A stretch of DNA of 64,000 nucleotides. It comes from Siphonodentalium dalli. Lineage: Eukaryota > Mollusca > Scaphopoda > Gadilida > Siphonodentaliidae. This document shows positions 45,422 through 55,600 of this stretch, piece by piece. The notes beneath the pieces are model-generated. The model saw only the letters and a program-made list of their open reading frames with translations, was not told where the DNA came from and ran no database searches. The position numbers were made by a program, and so were the translations under genes. The stretch is taken from positions 8,085,784 through 8,149,783 of the forward strand of contig CP136066.1 of assembly GCA_032622095.1 (NCBI GenBank), given 5' to 3'. Positions within the stretch are counted from its first letter, which is position 1. The number at the start of each line of letters is the position of its first letter.

Positions 45422-46545
45422 ATATTATCACATAGCTGTGAGGTGGGGGATCTCCGCACGTGTGTACTTCATATTATCACATAGCTGTGAGGTGAGGGAT
45501 CTCCGCACGTGTGTACTTCATATTATCACATAGCTGTGAGGTGAGGGATCTCCGCACGTGTGTACTTCATATTATCACATACCTGTGAGGTGAGGGATCT
45601 CCGCACGTGTGTACTTCATATTATCACATAGCTGTGAGGTGAGGGATCGCCGCACGTGTGTACTTCCCATGTGAGGTGAGGGATCTCCGCACGTGTGTAT
45701 TTCCCATTGTAAAGCTGTGAGGTGAGGGATCTCCGCACGTGTGTACTTCCCATGTGAGGTGATGGATCTCCGCACGTGTGTACTTCCCATGTGAGGTGAG
45801 GGATCTCCGCACGTGTGTACTTCCCATTGTAAAGCTGTGAGGTGAGGGATCTCCGCACGTGTGTACTTCCCATGTGAGGTGATGGATCTCCGCACGTGTG
45901 TACTTCCCATGTGAGGCGATGGATCTCCGCACGTGTGTACTTCCCATGTGAGGTGATGGATCTCCGCACGTGTGTACTTCCCATGTGAGGCGAGGGATCT
46001 CCGCACGTGTGTACTTCCCATGTGAGGTGAGGGGTCTCCGCACGTGTGTACTTCCCATGTGAGGTGAGGGATCTCCGCACGTGTGTACTTCCCATGTGAG
46101 GTGAGGGATCTCCGCACGTGTGTACTTCCCATGTGAGGTGAGGGATCTCCGCACGTGTGTACTTCCCATGTGAGGTGAGGGATCTCCGCACGTGTGTACT
46201 TCCCATGTGAGGCGAGGGATCTCCGCACGTGTGTACTTCCCATGTGAGGTGAGGGATCTCCGCACGTGTGTACTTCCCATGTGAGGTGAGGGATCTCCGC
46301 ACGTGTGTACTTCCCATGTGAGGTGAGGGATCTCCGCACGTGTGTACTTCCCATGTGAGGTGAGGGATCTCCGCACGTGTGTACTTCCCATGTGAGGTGA
46401 GGGATCTCCGCACGTGTGTACTTCCCATGTGAGGTGAGGGATCTCCGCACGTGTGTACTTTCCATGTGAGGTGAGGGATCTCCGCACGTGTGTACTTCCC
46501 ATGTGAGGTGAGGGATCTCCGCACGTGTGTACTTCCCATTGTAAC
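45422..46545. repeat. 37/49-bp minisatellite in left foldback arm
   Basis: The 37-bp unit is GTGAGGTGAGGGATCTCCGC plus ACGTGTGTACTTCCCAT. The first five units are 49 bp, with CATATTATCACATAGCT replacing the end, and a few units carry TGTAAAGCT. There are about 28 units in all. Three - strand frames of about 300 codons stay open because 37 is not a multiple of 3 and no phase has a stop; these are not genes. The right foldback arm has one unexpanded counterpart (about 47756-47774). Confidence 0.95.
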
Positions 46546-46722
46546 AATTGTGGATATGTAGGTTTTGTGACCTGATTGATGTGTAATCAGAGGAGATGAG
46601 TTTCAGCTGAAGGGTAACAACACTGATTATAGACTAAAACAAATTTCTTGCCAAATGCGGACGTGCTGAATGCTCAAGCAGTCGTTAATGTCCGACAATC
46701 CCTGGTGATTTCCGGGATCAAC

Positions 46723-46788
46723 GTGTTCATAAACCTATGAACGACATTGAAAGTGACGTCACGTTACGTTCATAGGTTTATGAACACA
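46723..46788. repeat. Hairpin with CRE-like palindrome in loop
   Basis: TGTTCATAAACCTATGAACG (46723) pairs with CGTTCATAGGTTTATGAACA (to 46788). The loop contains GTGACGTCAC, a perfect CRE-type palindrome. A third, inverted copy of the stem lies at about 47591-47612 in the other foldback arm. Confidence 0.88.
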
Positions 46789-46865
46789 TTGGCTCAGGGG
46801 GCGTGTCTACCATAACGCTATGGAGAAATCTAAAGAGATATTAGGTGTATGTAAATATAAATATA

Positions 46866-47565
46866 CTAGCAGGTGACCCGACTTCGTCCGGGCTTTGACC
46901 TTGAATTGACCATTTTGAAGGTCCAGGTCGGGGTAACGATTTGACCCGTCCAAAACACTCCCCAGACAAAAGTAGTCCTAGGTATAAAATTTCGTCGAAA
47001 TCCGTCCGTTTTACCCGATTTGACCTTGAATTGACAATTTTGAAGGTCAAGGTCTGGTCGGGATCACGATTTGACCCGTCGAAAACAGTCCCCGGAAAAA
47101 AGGACCCCTAGGTATAAAATTTCGTCGAAATCCGTGCGTTTTACCCGATTTGACCTTGAATTGACCATTTTGAAGGTCAAGGTCAGGTCGGGGTAACGAT
47201 TTGACGGTTAGAAGGCATCACAAGGGATGAATTGAGGCCGAAGTGACAAAAATGACGATGTCGTAGAAGCGAGTTCTATGCAATGGAATTTCCTATGTAC
47301 CGGTTTAACAGTGTCTAAACGCTCTTTATCAACGACACTGCGGATACGAACGCTCTTTAACTATCACGCGATTAACCCCCACAATTCCAAGACGGCGGCA
47401 GTGGGAATGGAGAATGAGTGCCCGGAGCTTCTCAAAAGCAATGCGACGACACTTCATGTGGTATTTTTACCCATAGATAGGAAGTTTGGTCGAAATCCGT
47501 CCGGCAGTTTTCCCGGCCATAGCTAACACACAAACAGACAGAAGTCCCAAAATATATATTAGATG
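46866..47565. mobile_element. CTAG-ended element at the centre of the foldback
   Basis: It starts CTAGCAGGTGACCCGACTTC and ends ACAAACAGACAGAAGTCCC..AAAATATATATTAGATG. Inside are two and a half ~125-bp repeats with GACCTTGAATTGACCATTTT, GAAGGTCAAGGTC, GGTATAAAATTTCGTCGAAA and TCCGT, followed by AACGCTCTTTA twice. The layout matches the chain at 38899-44419. Confidence 0.7.
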
Positions 47566-48194
47566 AACCCAACGTAACGCCATTATTCATGTCGTTCATA
47601 GGTTTACGAACACATTGACTCCGGGAAACACCGGGGATTTTGGACATGAACGATCCGTAGACTGATTGAGTATTCAGCACGTCTGGATTTGGTAATTAAT
47701 TTTAGACATGGCATATACGGCCTACATCTTGACAACTATTGACATGACAAGTAAAACGTAAGGAGATCTCTCACCGTTATGTTACAAACTAACGATGACA
47801 CGCTGGTTATAACTCCAATACTTTTGAAGTTTTTGAAGCTAATATTGAAATACCGCAGACAAATGCACAACCGAGCGATGTTACCATACATTTCGTGTCA
47901 CTAAGCTTTGATGTTCAAATAGCCGCGCTACTCAGAAGAGTTTGATCATTTTCCTTGTCGTCCGTAGCAAATGTTCCCCCGACCTAATTATGATATCATT
48001 ATGGTATCGACAGCCGATACTTGTTTGTTTCAGATATTATAATTCTTGAAATCAACACGTCTACATTTATTACAAGCTAACCGAGACATTTCGTCGTATG
48101 TGTATACTTTACTGTGAAATTGCTTTAGTCCGCTCTCCGTCGACGGATTCTCACAATTTGACCGGCAAAATAACAGGAAATTAACAGCCGCCGC

Positions 48195-49395
48195 TCCTCA
48201 TCCTCATCATCATCATCATCATCACTGTCATTCATATCATAACCAACATCCCATTACCAGCACCGTTATCACCAGTATCATCACATTCTCATTATCATCA
48301 TCATCATCATCATCATCACCCTCCTCCACCTCATCATTATCATCATCATCATCATCACCATCACCATCACTGTCATTCATATCATAACCAACATCCCATT
48401 GCCAGCACCATTATCACCAGTATCACCACATTCTCAAAATGTCGATGTTTGGTTTTCTAAAAAGCGAGGATTCAAACCGTCCGAACTGAACTCTGTGCGT
48501 TCAATTGAATTTGAATAAATAGTGAAACAGACAGACAATCCTAGTTCATAATGAATTTAGGTATACAAATATAAATAAAAAACGGCGGATTCAGCGTAGT
48601 TGTGGGTTTTGACCGCGATAAAACCCAGTAAACTCCGAATGAAACCCTTGAACCCGAAATTTTTCTCGCGATCAAAATAAAATTACCACACTGAAACCGC
48701 CGTTAATTTCTTATATGACACCACCGCCATCATCATCACATCTGACAGCAACGTCGTATCCATCGTCATCAACAACCATAACATTTATCATCATTATACC
48801 ACCACCATCGCTGTCACCAATATCATCACCGTTATATTCATCATCATCCGCATCATCATCATCAACAGTAGCAGCAGCAGCATCGTCGTAATCACCATCA
48901 TCGCCACATCACCACCATCAGACATCGTCACCAGCCTCCTCGTCAGCATCACACGCAACCTCGTCATCACCACCATCAACAACATCGTAACCATCATCAC
49001 TACATCAGCATCGTCATCATCATCAGTATCATCATCATCACCATCACCATCATCACCACCATCACCCCAACATCATAGTCATCATCACCATCATTACCAC
49101 ACCACCAACAGCATCACCATAGTCACCATCTTCACCATAATTCCCAACATCACACACTCATTCTCGCCACAACCATCATCATCATCACCATCACTGGCAT
49201 CCATGTCATAACCAACATCCCATTTCCAGCATCATTATCACCAGTATCACCACATTCTCATCATCATCGTCATCATCATCATCAATATCACATTATCACC
49301 AGTGTCACCACATTCTCATCATCATCATCATCAACAATATCACATTACCAGCACCAGTATCACCACATTCTTATCATCATTATCAGCATCATAAT
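48195..49395. repeat. CAT/ATC-rich microsatellite tracts
   Basis: CATCATCAT and CACCATCAC runs occur at about 48195-48440 and 48720-49395, split by the right end of the foldback element. Embedded copies of a longer phrase (ATAACCAACATCCCATT, CAGCACC, ATCACCAGTATCACCACATT) recur near 48240, 48385, 49210, 49300 and 49345, so the tracts also have a larger period. The second tract ends about 55 bp before the FReD exon acceptor. Confidence 0.92.
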
Positions 49396-49449
49396 AAATT
49401 GAATTATAAAATAGGATTCCTACATACATATATTTTCGTTCTGTTTTAG

Positions 49450-49830
49450 AAGACTGCAAGAATCTCTTCGAGGCAGGACACATCGCTAGTAGTCTGTATA
49501 CCATCAAACCGGATGGCGTTACCATGGTGGCGGCCGTATGTGACATGACGTCAAATGGTGGAGGCTGGACTCTCATTCAGCAACGACGCGACGGCTCAGT
49601 TGATTTCTACCGGAACTGGCAGCAATACGTAGATGGTTTCGGAGATGTCCGTATAGGGGGAAATTACTGGCTGGGATTGAGAAACATTCATCAGCTGACC
49701 CGCGACGGATCATCTGAGTTGTATGTGATGATGGTGCAGCCGACAGGGGAGACCTCGTATGCGAGATACTCAGAATTCAAGGTTGATGCAGAGGAGTGTT
49801 CCTATACTCTTCGAGTATCCGGTTACACGG
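49450..49830 (+). CDS. PAN-FReD gene, exon encoding N-terminal part of a fibrinogen-related domain
   Basis: The acceptor CTGTTTTAG ends at 49449 and the donor ACGG|GTATGT has GT at 49831. The exon is 381 nt, phase 1-1, encoding 126 full codons. It begins DCKNLFEAGHIASSLYTIKP and continues with CDMTSNGGGWTLIQQRRDG, VDFYRNWQQYVDGFGD, GGNYWLGLRNIHQLTRDG and SYARYSEFKVDAEECSY to VSGYTG. This is the canonical order of a FReD (fibrinogen beta/gamma C-terminal globular) domain up to the SGYTG motif. The calcium-binding loop and the later disulphide (CA..YxGAWWY region) are absent and must be on later exons. An unspliced read diverges after SGYTG and stops at 49979. The family is found in ficolins, tenascins, techylectins and molluscan FREPs. 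Confidence 0.93.
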
Positions 49831-50796
49831 GTATGTATAGTAGAACTGACGTGGTCCTTGTCACAAGGCACGGGCAGATTGAGATGTTAAAGACATATTG
49901 TGGACTTGTTCGAGTTGGTGAAACTGATCAGTTATTACTCAGGCGCTATGCCAAACTGGGGAATGTAGGTGTCTACTAACATCGCTGAAAAATTCAAAGA
50001 AATCGACCATACCACTCCCTATAAAACATCGTCTGAACTACGCTCAATTATAAATATTTACATCACTATTCGGCGATAAACTAACTCAAGATATTTCGCC
50101 ATCGAGAGTCATTGCATTTAATTAATATATAAGAATGGCGGTGTGTGTTGTCAATTTGGATTCATATTCGTACAAAAAATAACCACTTTTAACAAGATTA
50201 TTCTCAGTTTCTTTTGATCACCCTTCCGGAGTGTTTCACATCACTTTAAATGAATACAAGCCAAATGTGGCCGATTATTGCAGAACTGTCTGTGGATTTC
50301 AATATTAAACCCAACAAACACGTCCTATATGTGTACAGTGTGAGACTTCTCAACGTTATCGACAAGCTCCGGTATTACATATAGTAATATCTATCCTGAA
50401 ATACATGTTACACATTCGTCCGGGATTGCCAGGGACGTGGCTATAAGCTCTCCGCTCGGTGTGTCCCCTGTACTGGAAATGTCCAACTGGTACCTCAATA
50501 TATTCGCATTAGAAACTATCGGAAATTATTTTATCCATATTGACACTCCATACAAGATTGTGGTTAGAAATGTTCGAACTGATTGCAATTTCAGTAAACT
50601 TTCGGCCCGAAGTAAGGCAATATTTGACATATTATAAAAGCAACAATGTTGCTGCAACATGCTGCGCACTGCGTAGGGTCTACTGGCTTGAACATCATAA
50701 TATGAGATAAATTTTTAACGTATTCTATTAAAATATTGATTTTCAGCTAATGCTATGTAAGGTATGTAATTACAAACATTTAAACTTGGAGTCCAA
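49831..50796. other. Intron 3, no exon seen
   Basis: I searched by eye for the rest of the FReD (an NGMxFST or GAWWY-type stretch) and did not find it. An open frame at 50437-50637 shows no FReD similarity. Confidence 0.45.
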
Positions 50797-50930
50797 AGAT
50801 ACGGGGTGACATCGCAGCCACCTCTTGTCACATCCCCGGGGAATGTCGACCCTATCTAACGATACGGGGGTGACATCGCAGCCACCTGTCGTCACGTCCC
50901 CGGGGAATGTCGACCCTATCTAACGATCGG
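50797..50930. repeat. About 65-bp tandem duplication, 2 copies, GC-rich
   Basis: GATACGGGGTGACATCGCAG..CCACCT to CCCCGGGGAATGTCGACC..CTATCTAAC is repeated once with minor changes. Confidence 0.92.
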
Positions 50931-52697
50931 TGTCTTTCGTTGAGATGGCAACTTGCTGCACAATCTAGCATAACTTTGTGAATGGCGAATGTGACTTTAT
51001 TGAACTTACACACATGAATTAAAAAAAAATTTAGTTTCAAAATTATTCCATGAATTTTGTGAATCCATTATACAAACGAAGTGCAATAAAAGCACTGCGT
51101 GTGTGTTACTAACAGCATGGGAGTAACTAGCTAGGGTTCGATGGGATTCGGGCGAAACCGGCCTGGGAAGCACAATGCTCTATTGCCTGGAGAATATGTA
51201 GGCGTCCAGAACCTTTTCGTACTAAAATATTGGCGTTAACCCACTTAGACAATATTTGCATGTATTGTAACGAACCAAAGCCGGACGCTTTGGGTCGTAT
51301 GTAGACTATATCTGATTTTTTGACGTTGCCAATTATTATCTAATACGAAACTGCTGTTTTTAATATTTGCGAGCACTTTTGTCGCACAGCAGATACGTGG
51401 GCTTAAAGCATTAGTGTCGTAATCTGAAATAAACGTGTGCGTCTTTCAATGGCCGGCGTTCCAAAACGAGGGAAGTTACTATCCGAATTATGCACAGTGA
51501 AGTTCATTGGGTAGCCGCGGCTTACATTTTATTGAGAACATAATTATAACATATTATGGACTGTCAAATATTTGCACTGGAGTGGCTTAAAATATAAATG
51601 TCGCGCGCAATGGGAAAATCGCAATCACTCTTGTTGGGCTGGAGACAATACTGGAATCGAAATAGAAATTCGTGATGCAAGCAAACGTTATTATTTTGCG
51701 TTTAAATAATCCTAATATTACATAGTACATACGTGAATCTGATAATCATCAGATATCCTTCTATTTACTTGAATCGATAAGAAACACATACTTATGAACA
51801 AAGCAGAATATACATTTAGGTTATCGCAAATTCGGTCGATGGTGAAAGCCACATGATGACGTCGTTCGTCGAGTTTCGTTGAAATCGACATGAAGACATT
51901 TTATTAATGAAATCAACATGATAAAATCGACAAGCTTCTTCGTATAGCACACAACTCAATCGGATTACGCACACAGCGTCAATAATATAATAGTTATTTT
52001 CAGTAAAATACTCTGATCCAGACAACAACCAACAGTCTTGACTTTTGAATACTTTCAGTTTGATGTTGGTAGTTTATATCCTATAACAATTTGTACAAAA
52101 GGAACGGCTTTTAAAAGTTTTTTATTTAGGTTTTAAGTCTGAGTCGGTGAGCTTGTAGTCTGTTTGCATTGTGAATTTCTTATTTCTCACATGCCTTGAT
52201 GTATGATATGATTGACCTAATTTATACACGAAATCGCTATAGGACCCACTCTGTCGATGAACTCTTGTGCATGTCTGGAGTGTAATATATCATAATCACA
52301 CCACGATAAAAGGACTCAGTTACTATTTTTTATTAGAATATGCATCTATGAAGTTATTTTATAGGATTAAAAAGACACAGATATTCCAGCGCATATGTGG
52401 TTCGTTAATTACGCTAGCGTATGGTCATATTAGCCATATGTCGTACACGAACCCGTACCGTGGCTCTGTTACAGTTAGTGTTGTGGAAATGAACGTTAAT
52501 GATTAATAATGTTCGTTACCAAGAAGTCTGAACATTTTGTTGTGAGATGCGTCAGGTGATGTGATGTTCTGCGCTGAAATTGACCCACCAACGGGGGGCA
52601 CCGCATCAATTATGCCGTTGCTATCAGCTGACGAACCCCCTTAGAGCAAAACTAGCTACACCCATAACTGATGGGGCACAAAGAACATACAGTCAAT
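50931..52697. other. Non-coding stretch
   Basis: No supportable exon, RNA or structured repeat is seen. Confidence 0.45.
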
Positions 52698-52756
52698 TAG
52701 TCTCTCTCCCTCTCTTCCTATCTCTATCACTCTCTCTGTCTCACTATCTATATCTA

Positions 52757-52803
<47 letters not shown>
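52698..52803. repeat. Polypyrimidine (TC-rich) tract followed by (TA)n
   Basis: CTCTCTCCCTCTCTTCC and similar TC-rich sequence passes into TATCTATATCTATATTTATA and then about 20 TA dinucleotides. It is a compound microsatellite. Confidence 0.95.
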
Positions 52804-52806
<3 letters not shown>

Positions 52807-53312
52807 CGCAGGGGCGTGCATGGTGTCAGGGGGTTAGGAGTGTCTAAAATCCAACATTATCCAACACACTATCAGATGGAAATTCACACCAATAACAGGT
52901 TGAAATGAGTCTCGAAGTTTAATATACCAACCAGTCGTTAGCGAGAAACTGGTTGATTTCCGATCAAAAAAAGTCGTCTATTTTCCAACTTTTCAGTCAG
53001 ATTTTTTGACTAAATATCACTGGACATGCCCAACCTTAGTGAGGATTGTCCGGTTATAAATTACACATGGCTGGATAGCCTGAAGGTATACCATGCATTT
53101 GGAACATTTAGAACCTAAATAGAAATACAAATACAATTTGGACACAGATTAGCACACAGTTCGCTCACTAGTGATCAACAATGGTACAACGGAGTCTCGA
53201 TCTACTGGCGGGCGAAACCAATATAATGCAGGGGACACTTACATGTACATAACTGTTTGCTTCAATAACTCGTGTTAAAGTTTCATTCTGCACTGGAAAA
53301 TCAATAAAATAG
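52804..53312. other. Spacer with inverted GTTGGAAA-type dispersed repeat
   Basis: ATCCAACATTATCCAACA, GGTTGAAATGAG, TATTTTCCAACTTTT and CCCAACCTTAGTGAGG at 52845-53050 resemble, in the other orientation, the phrases at 9118-9510 and 63126-63270. No exon is seen. Confidence 0.4.
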
Positions 53313-53540
53313 CAGTATGTGGGTTGGTTACACACTTCAGTGTGTGAGTTGGTTACACACTTCAGTATGTGAGTTGGTTACACACTTCAGTATGTGAGTT
53401 GGTTACACACTTCAGTATGTGAGTTGGTTACACACTTCAGTATGTGAGTTGGTTACACACTTCAGTATGTGAGTTGGTTACACACTTCAGTATGTGAGTT
53501 GGTTACACACTTCAGTATGTGAGTTGGTTACACACTTCAG
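53313..53540. repeat. 25-bp tandem repeat, 9 copies
   Basis: The unit CAGTATGTGAGTTGGTTACA plus CACTT repeats nine times. The first two copies carry single-base variants and the rest look identical. Confidence 0.96.
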
Positions 53541-53574
53541 TATCCACCGAGAGAAACAACCTGAATCTGACTTG

Positions 53575-53955
53575 TTAACCCATTCGTTCCACTCGATGGT
53601 CAAATGGCTCGATCGGTATGTCCTTCGTGTAGGAATACACTATCCCTAGCCCAAACCATAGCCCTAACTCTAATCTTGACCCGAGCCCTAACCTTAACCC
53701 TAACATAGCCCTAATCCCAACCATAACACTAATTTAACAACAGTTTGGGATATCAGTTGGGTTGATGATGTTTTTGGATACCTGTGCCCCCTCCAACTCA
53801 CACACTTGCCCAGATATACGAAACTGATAACCCTCCCTTGGCATGGATCACAAATCTTCGCTTGTCAGGATCGAACCAGCTCCGTTAGGGCTGAACGGCC
53901 AATCCCGGCGTAATGCACTGAGCACTATACCGACTGGACCTCATGGGGCCCCCTA
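53575..53955 (-). mobile_element. tRNA-derived SINE candidate
   Basis: On the - strand the head (about 53955 down to 53863) has a tRNA-like A box (TAGTGCTCAGTG at about 53925-53914) and, some 40 nt on, a good B box (GGTTCGATCCT, 53878-53868), the RNA polymerase III internal promoter. The body continues through a TTAGGGTTAAGGTTAGGG-type stretch (about 53740-53650) to a tail near 53580. The length of about 370 bp is plausible for a SINE. No target duplications were confirmed. A decayed tRNA pseudogene fused to other sequence is the alternative. Confidence 0.5.
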
Positions 53956-55184
53956 TGCCGAGTTCAAGTGATATGAAATATAATATCACTCATTTATAAA
54001 AATGTGATTTACACAGCCAGGCTAATTACATAGAAAATGATGCACGACTTCGTGACAATGGGCAGCGCTAGAATATTTCAGTAACAATAACTATATTTTG
54101 CCACAGTACCGGCTTTATTGACATCAAGTTAACCAAGAACTTTCACGGAGTGTCCAAATTTTAGTGGTATTTCAATTTCAGTGCGTGTGTCGTGTTTAAT
54201 TGAAAATATTCTCATTGTCATCAAAAATATAGCGATAGTTTGAATTCATTGAATACGATCAACTGCGCGTATATGTGTCTGATATTTATCGATTGTATAT
54301 CCGTGTGTTTTCACATGGGCGATAAGTACATACTTCCGAAATTTGCCATACCTTTTGAGAACATTCGTGAAATGCCGATAATGGTAAAGCAACACTCTCT
54401 CAATTATGATAGAAGAAACTCGTCTTCGCACCCATATTAACTGTAATGCCGATTTTAGATAATAAACTACGATTTGACATTGTTATTCTACATTCCCGGA
54501 TAGCAGGACTGTTGATCTGGAGTTAAGAATTTGCTCGCCAGTTTGAAATGACAGCAGTATTATTTCAGCTAATATTGGTTAACGGCTCCGTTTCCAAGAC
54601 CGATAACTCTATATTCCAAGAAGAACGTAATTGCGTGTGTCACGTTTGAGCCAAAGACCGCGATAAATGATATTACTTTCTCGTTCTCTTCCAATCAGAA
54701 TATCGGAAAGCATATATATTACACTTTGACAAACCATTTGACAGTGACACGGTCCGTATACACTTCACGTGCGTTGTATAGCTGAAAAATGTGTATGTGT
54801 ATAAGCCGAATTACAATGCGTCACCCATGCTGACGTGCTTATATTCCGGCTAAACGCCGCTATAATGATAATGAAATGATTCCATGCAAATCTGGGACCC
54901 TTTGGATATGATATTAGTGACAGTTTTCTCCGCGGACACAATGAAACACAAACCTCTCCAGGCTGGTGAAAATAATGCATTTGTGTGAATGGTATGTTAC
55001 TTTAAAGGCGATTTTCCGCTATAAACTACCGAGTTGACATTGCTACCATACCTAGCTGGATAGCTTAGATATTAAACTACTTAAAAGGTGCAGTTTGAAT
55101 TTTCCCGCCAGTTTGGTACAGACAGGCCCATTTTTCGGCTATTGGCAGAAGTACTATGATTCGTGCAAATTTTGATCTTTTAAA
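53956..55184. other. Non-coding stretch
   Basis: No supportable exon or repeat is seen. Open frames are short and without recognised domains. Confidence 0.45.
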
Positions 55185-55460
55185 CAGTTTGATTAAAAAT
55201 AAATTGAACTCTGATCTGCTGTTGAAAAAACAAATGATAATTTCCTTTTTATTAAAAAAAAAATCAAATTTCTAATTTTTATTTTTATTTTTAGATTGCA
55301 ACTTTTAAATTTTGATATAATTTAATTTTAAAATTGTTTTTTAATTAAATTGTTTTTTTTAGATTTTTAAATTGAAACCTCTTGCTAAATAAGAAATTAA
55401 AATTTTGAAAATCAAATTACAAAAACAATTAGTTTGTTTACAAAATTTAATTTAAACAAA
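55185..55460. repeat. Low-complexity A/T tract
   Basis: An almost pure A/T stretch with runs such as TTTTTATTAAAAAAAAAATC and ATTTTTATTTTTATTTTTAG. No periodic unit was found. Confidence 0.85.
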
Positions 55461-55600
55461 ATAAGGCTGTTATAACATCTGCCGGGGGTACCCCAGGCAC
55501 CACACCAAATTTGGTTGAAATCGATCAAAGGCTCTGGAAGATAAATTGCAAACAGACCAGAACAGACAGACATATCACTGAACTCTTTAATATATCTAAA
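55461..55600. mobile_element. Fragment resembling the tail of a CTAG-ended element
   Basis: ACCAAATTTGGTTGAAATCG..ATCAAAGGC followed by CAGAACAGACAGACATATCA resembles the AATTTGGTGGAAATCGG..ACAGACAGACAG pattern at 33410-36215. It is short and diverged, so the assignment is tentative. Confidence 0.35.

Larger units (their letters stand above)
44566..48719. mobile_element. 4.15-kb composite foldback element
   Basis: The ends are TCATATAAG..GAACGGCGGTTTCA (44566) and TGAAACCGCCGTTAATTTCT..TATATGA (to 48719). Arms pair in three ordered blocks: 44566-45190 with 47848-48719, 45393-45462 with 47756-47819, and 46651-46746 with 47591-47692. Each arm carries a subterminal hairpin (44609-44694 and 48607-48680) with TTTTGACCGCGA and its inverse. 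A tandem array (45422-46545) has grown inside the left arm, a CTAG-ended element (46866-47565) sits at the centre, and CAT-rich DNA (about 48195-48440) interrupts the right arm. No transposase is seen. It lies in intron 2 of the PAN-FReD gene. Confidence 0.85.
27641..49830 (+). other. Gene model: secreted PAN/apple plus fibrinogen-related protein, 3' incomplete
   Basis: Three exons join in frame: 27641-27946 (phase 0 end), 37841-37871 (31 nt, phase 0 to 1) and 49450-49830 (381 nt, phase 1 to 1). The spliced product reads signal peptide, PAN domain, linker VAGDAQLGPV, then EDCKNLFEAG of the FReD. Introns are about 9.9 and 11.6 kb and are packed with repeats. Skipping the micro-exon would shift the frame to TGA at 49546. 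Secreted FReD proteins in molluscs are lectin-like recognition or mucus/venom components; which applies here cannot be told. The Ca-binding and C-terminal FReD part must be encoded beyond 49830 and was not found up to 64000. Confidence 0.7.

Noticed and set aside
45575-46547. Three - strand frames of about 300 codons with THVRRSLTSHGKY repeats
   Set aside because: Stop-free 37-bp tandem array read in three phases; not a protein family.
49831-49979. Extension of the FReD frame to the stop at 49979
   Set aside because: FReD similarity ends at SGYTG exactly at a GTATGT donor; the downstream residues do not match the family, so it is read-through into the intron.
50437-50637. Possible next exon of the FReD gene
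   Set aside because: No FReD motif (NGMxF, GAWWY or calcium-loop Asp pattern) is present in its translation.
53640-53740. CCCTAA-like run as a true telomere or chromosome end
   Set aside because: Repeats are degenerate, short and embedded between other sequence; better explained as the body of a SINE-like element.
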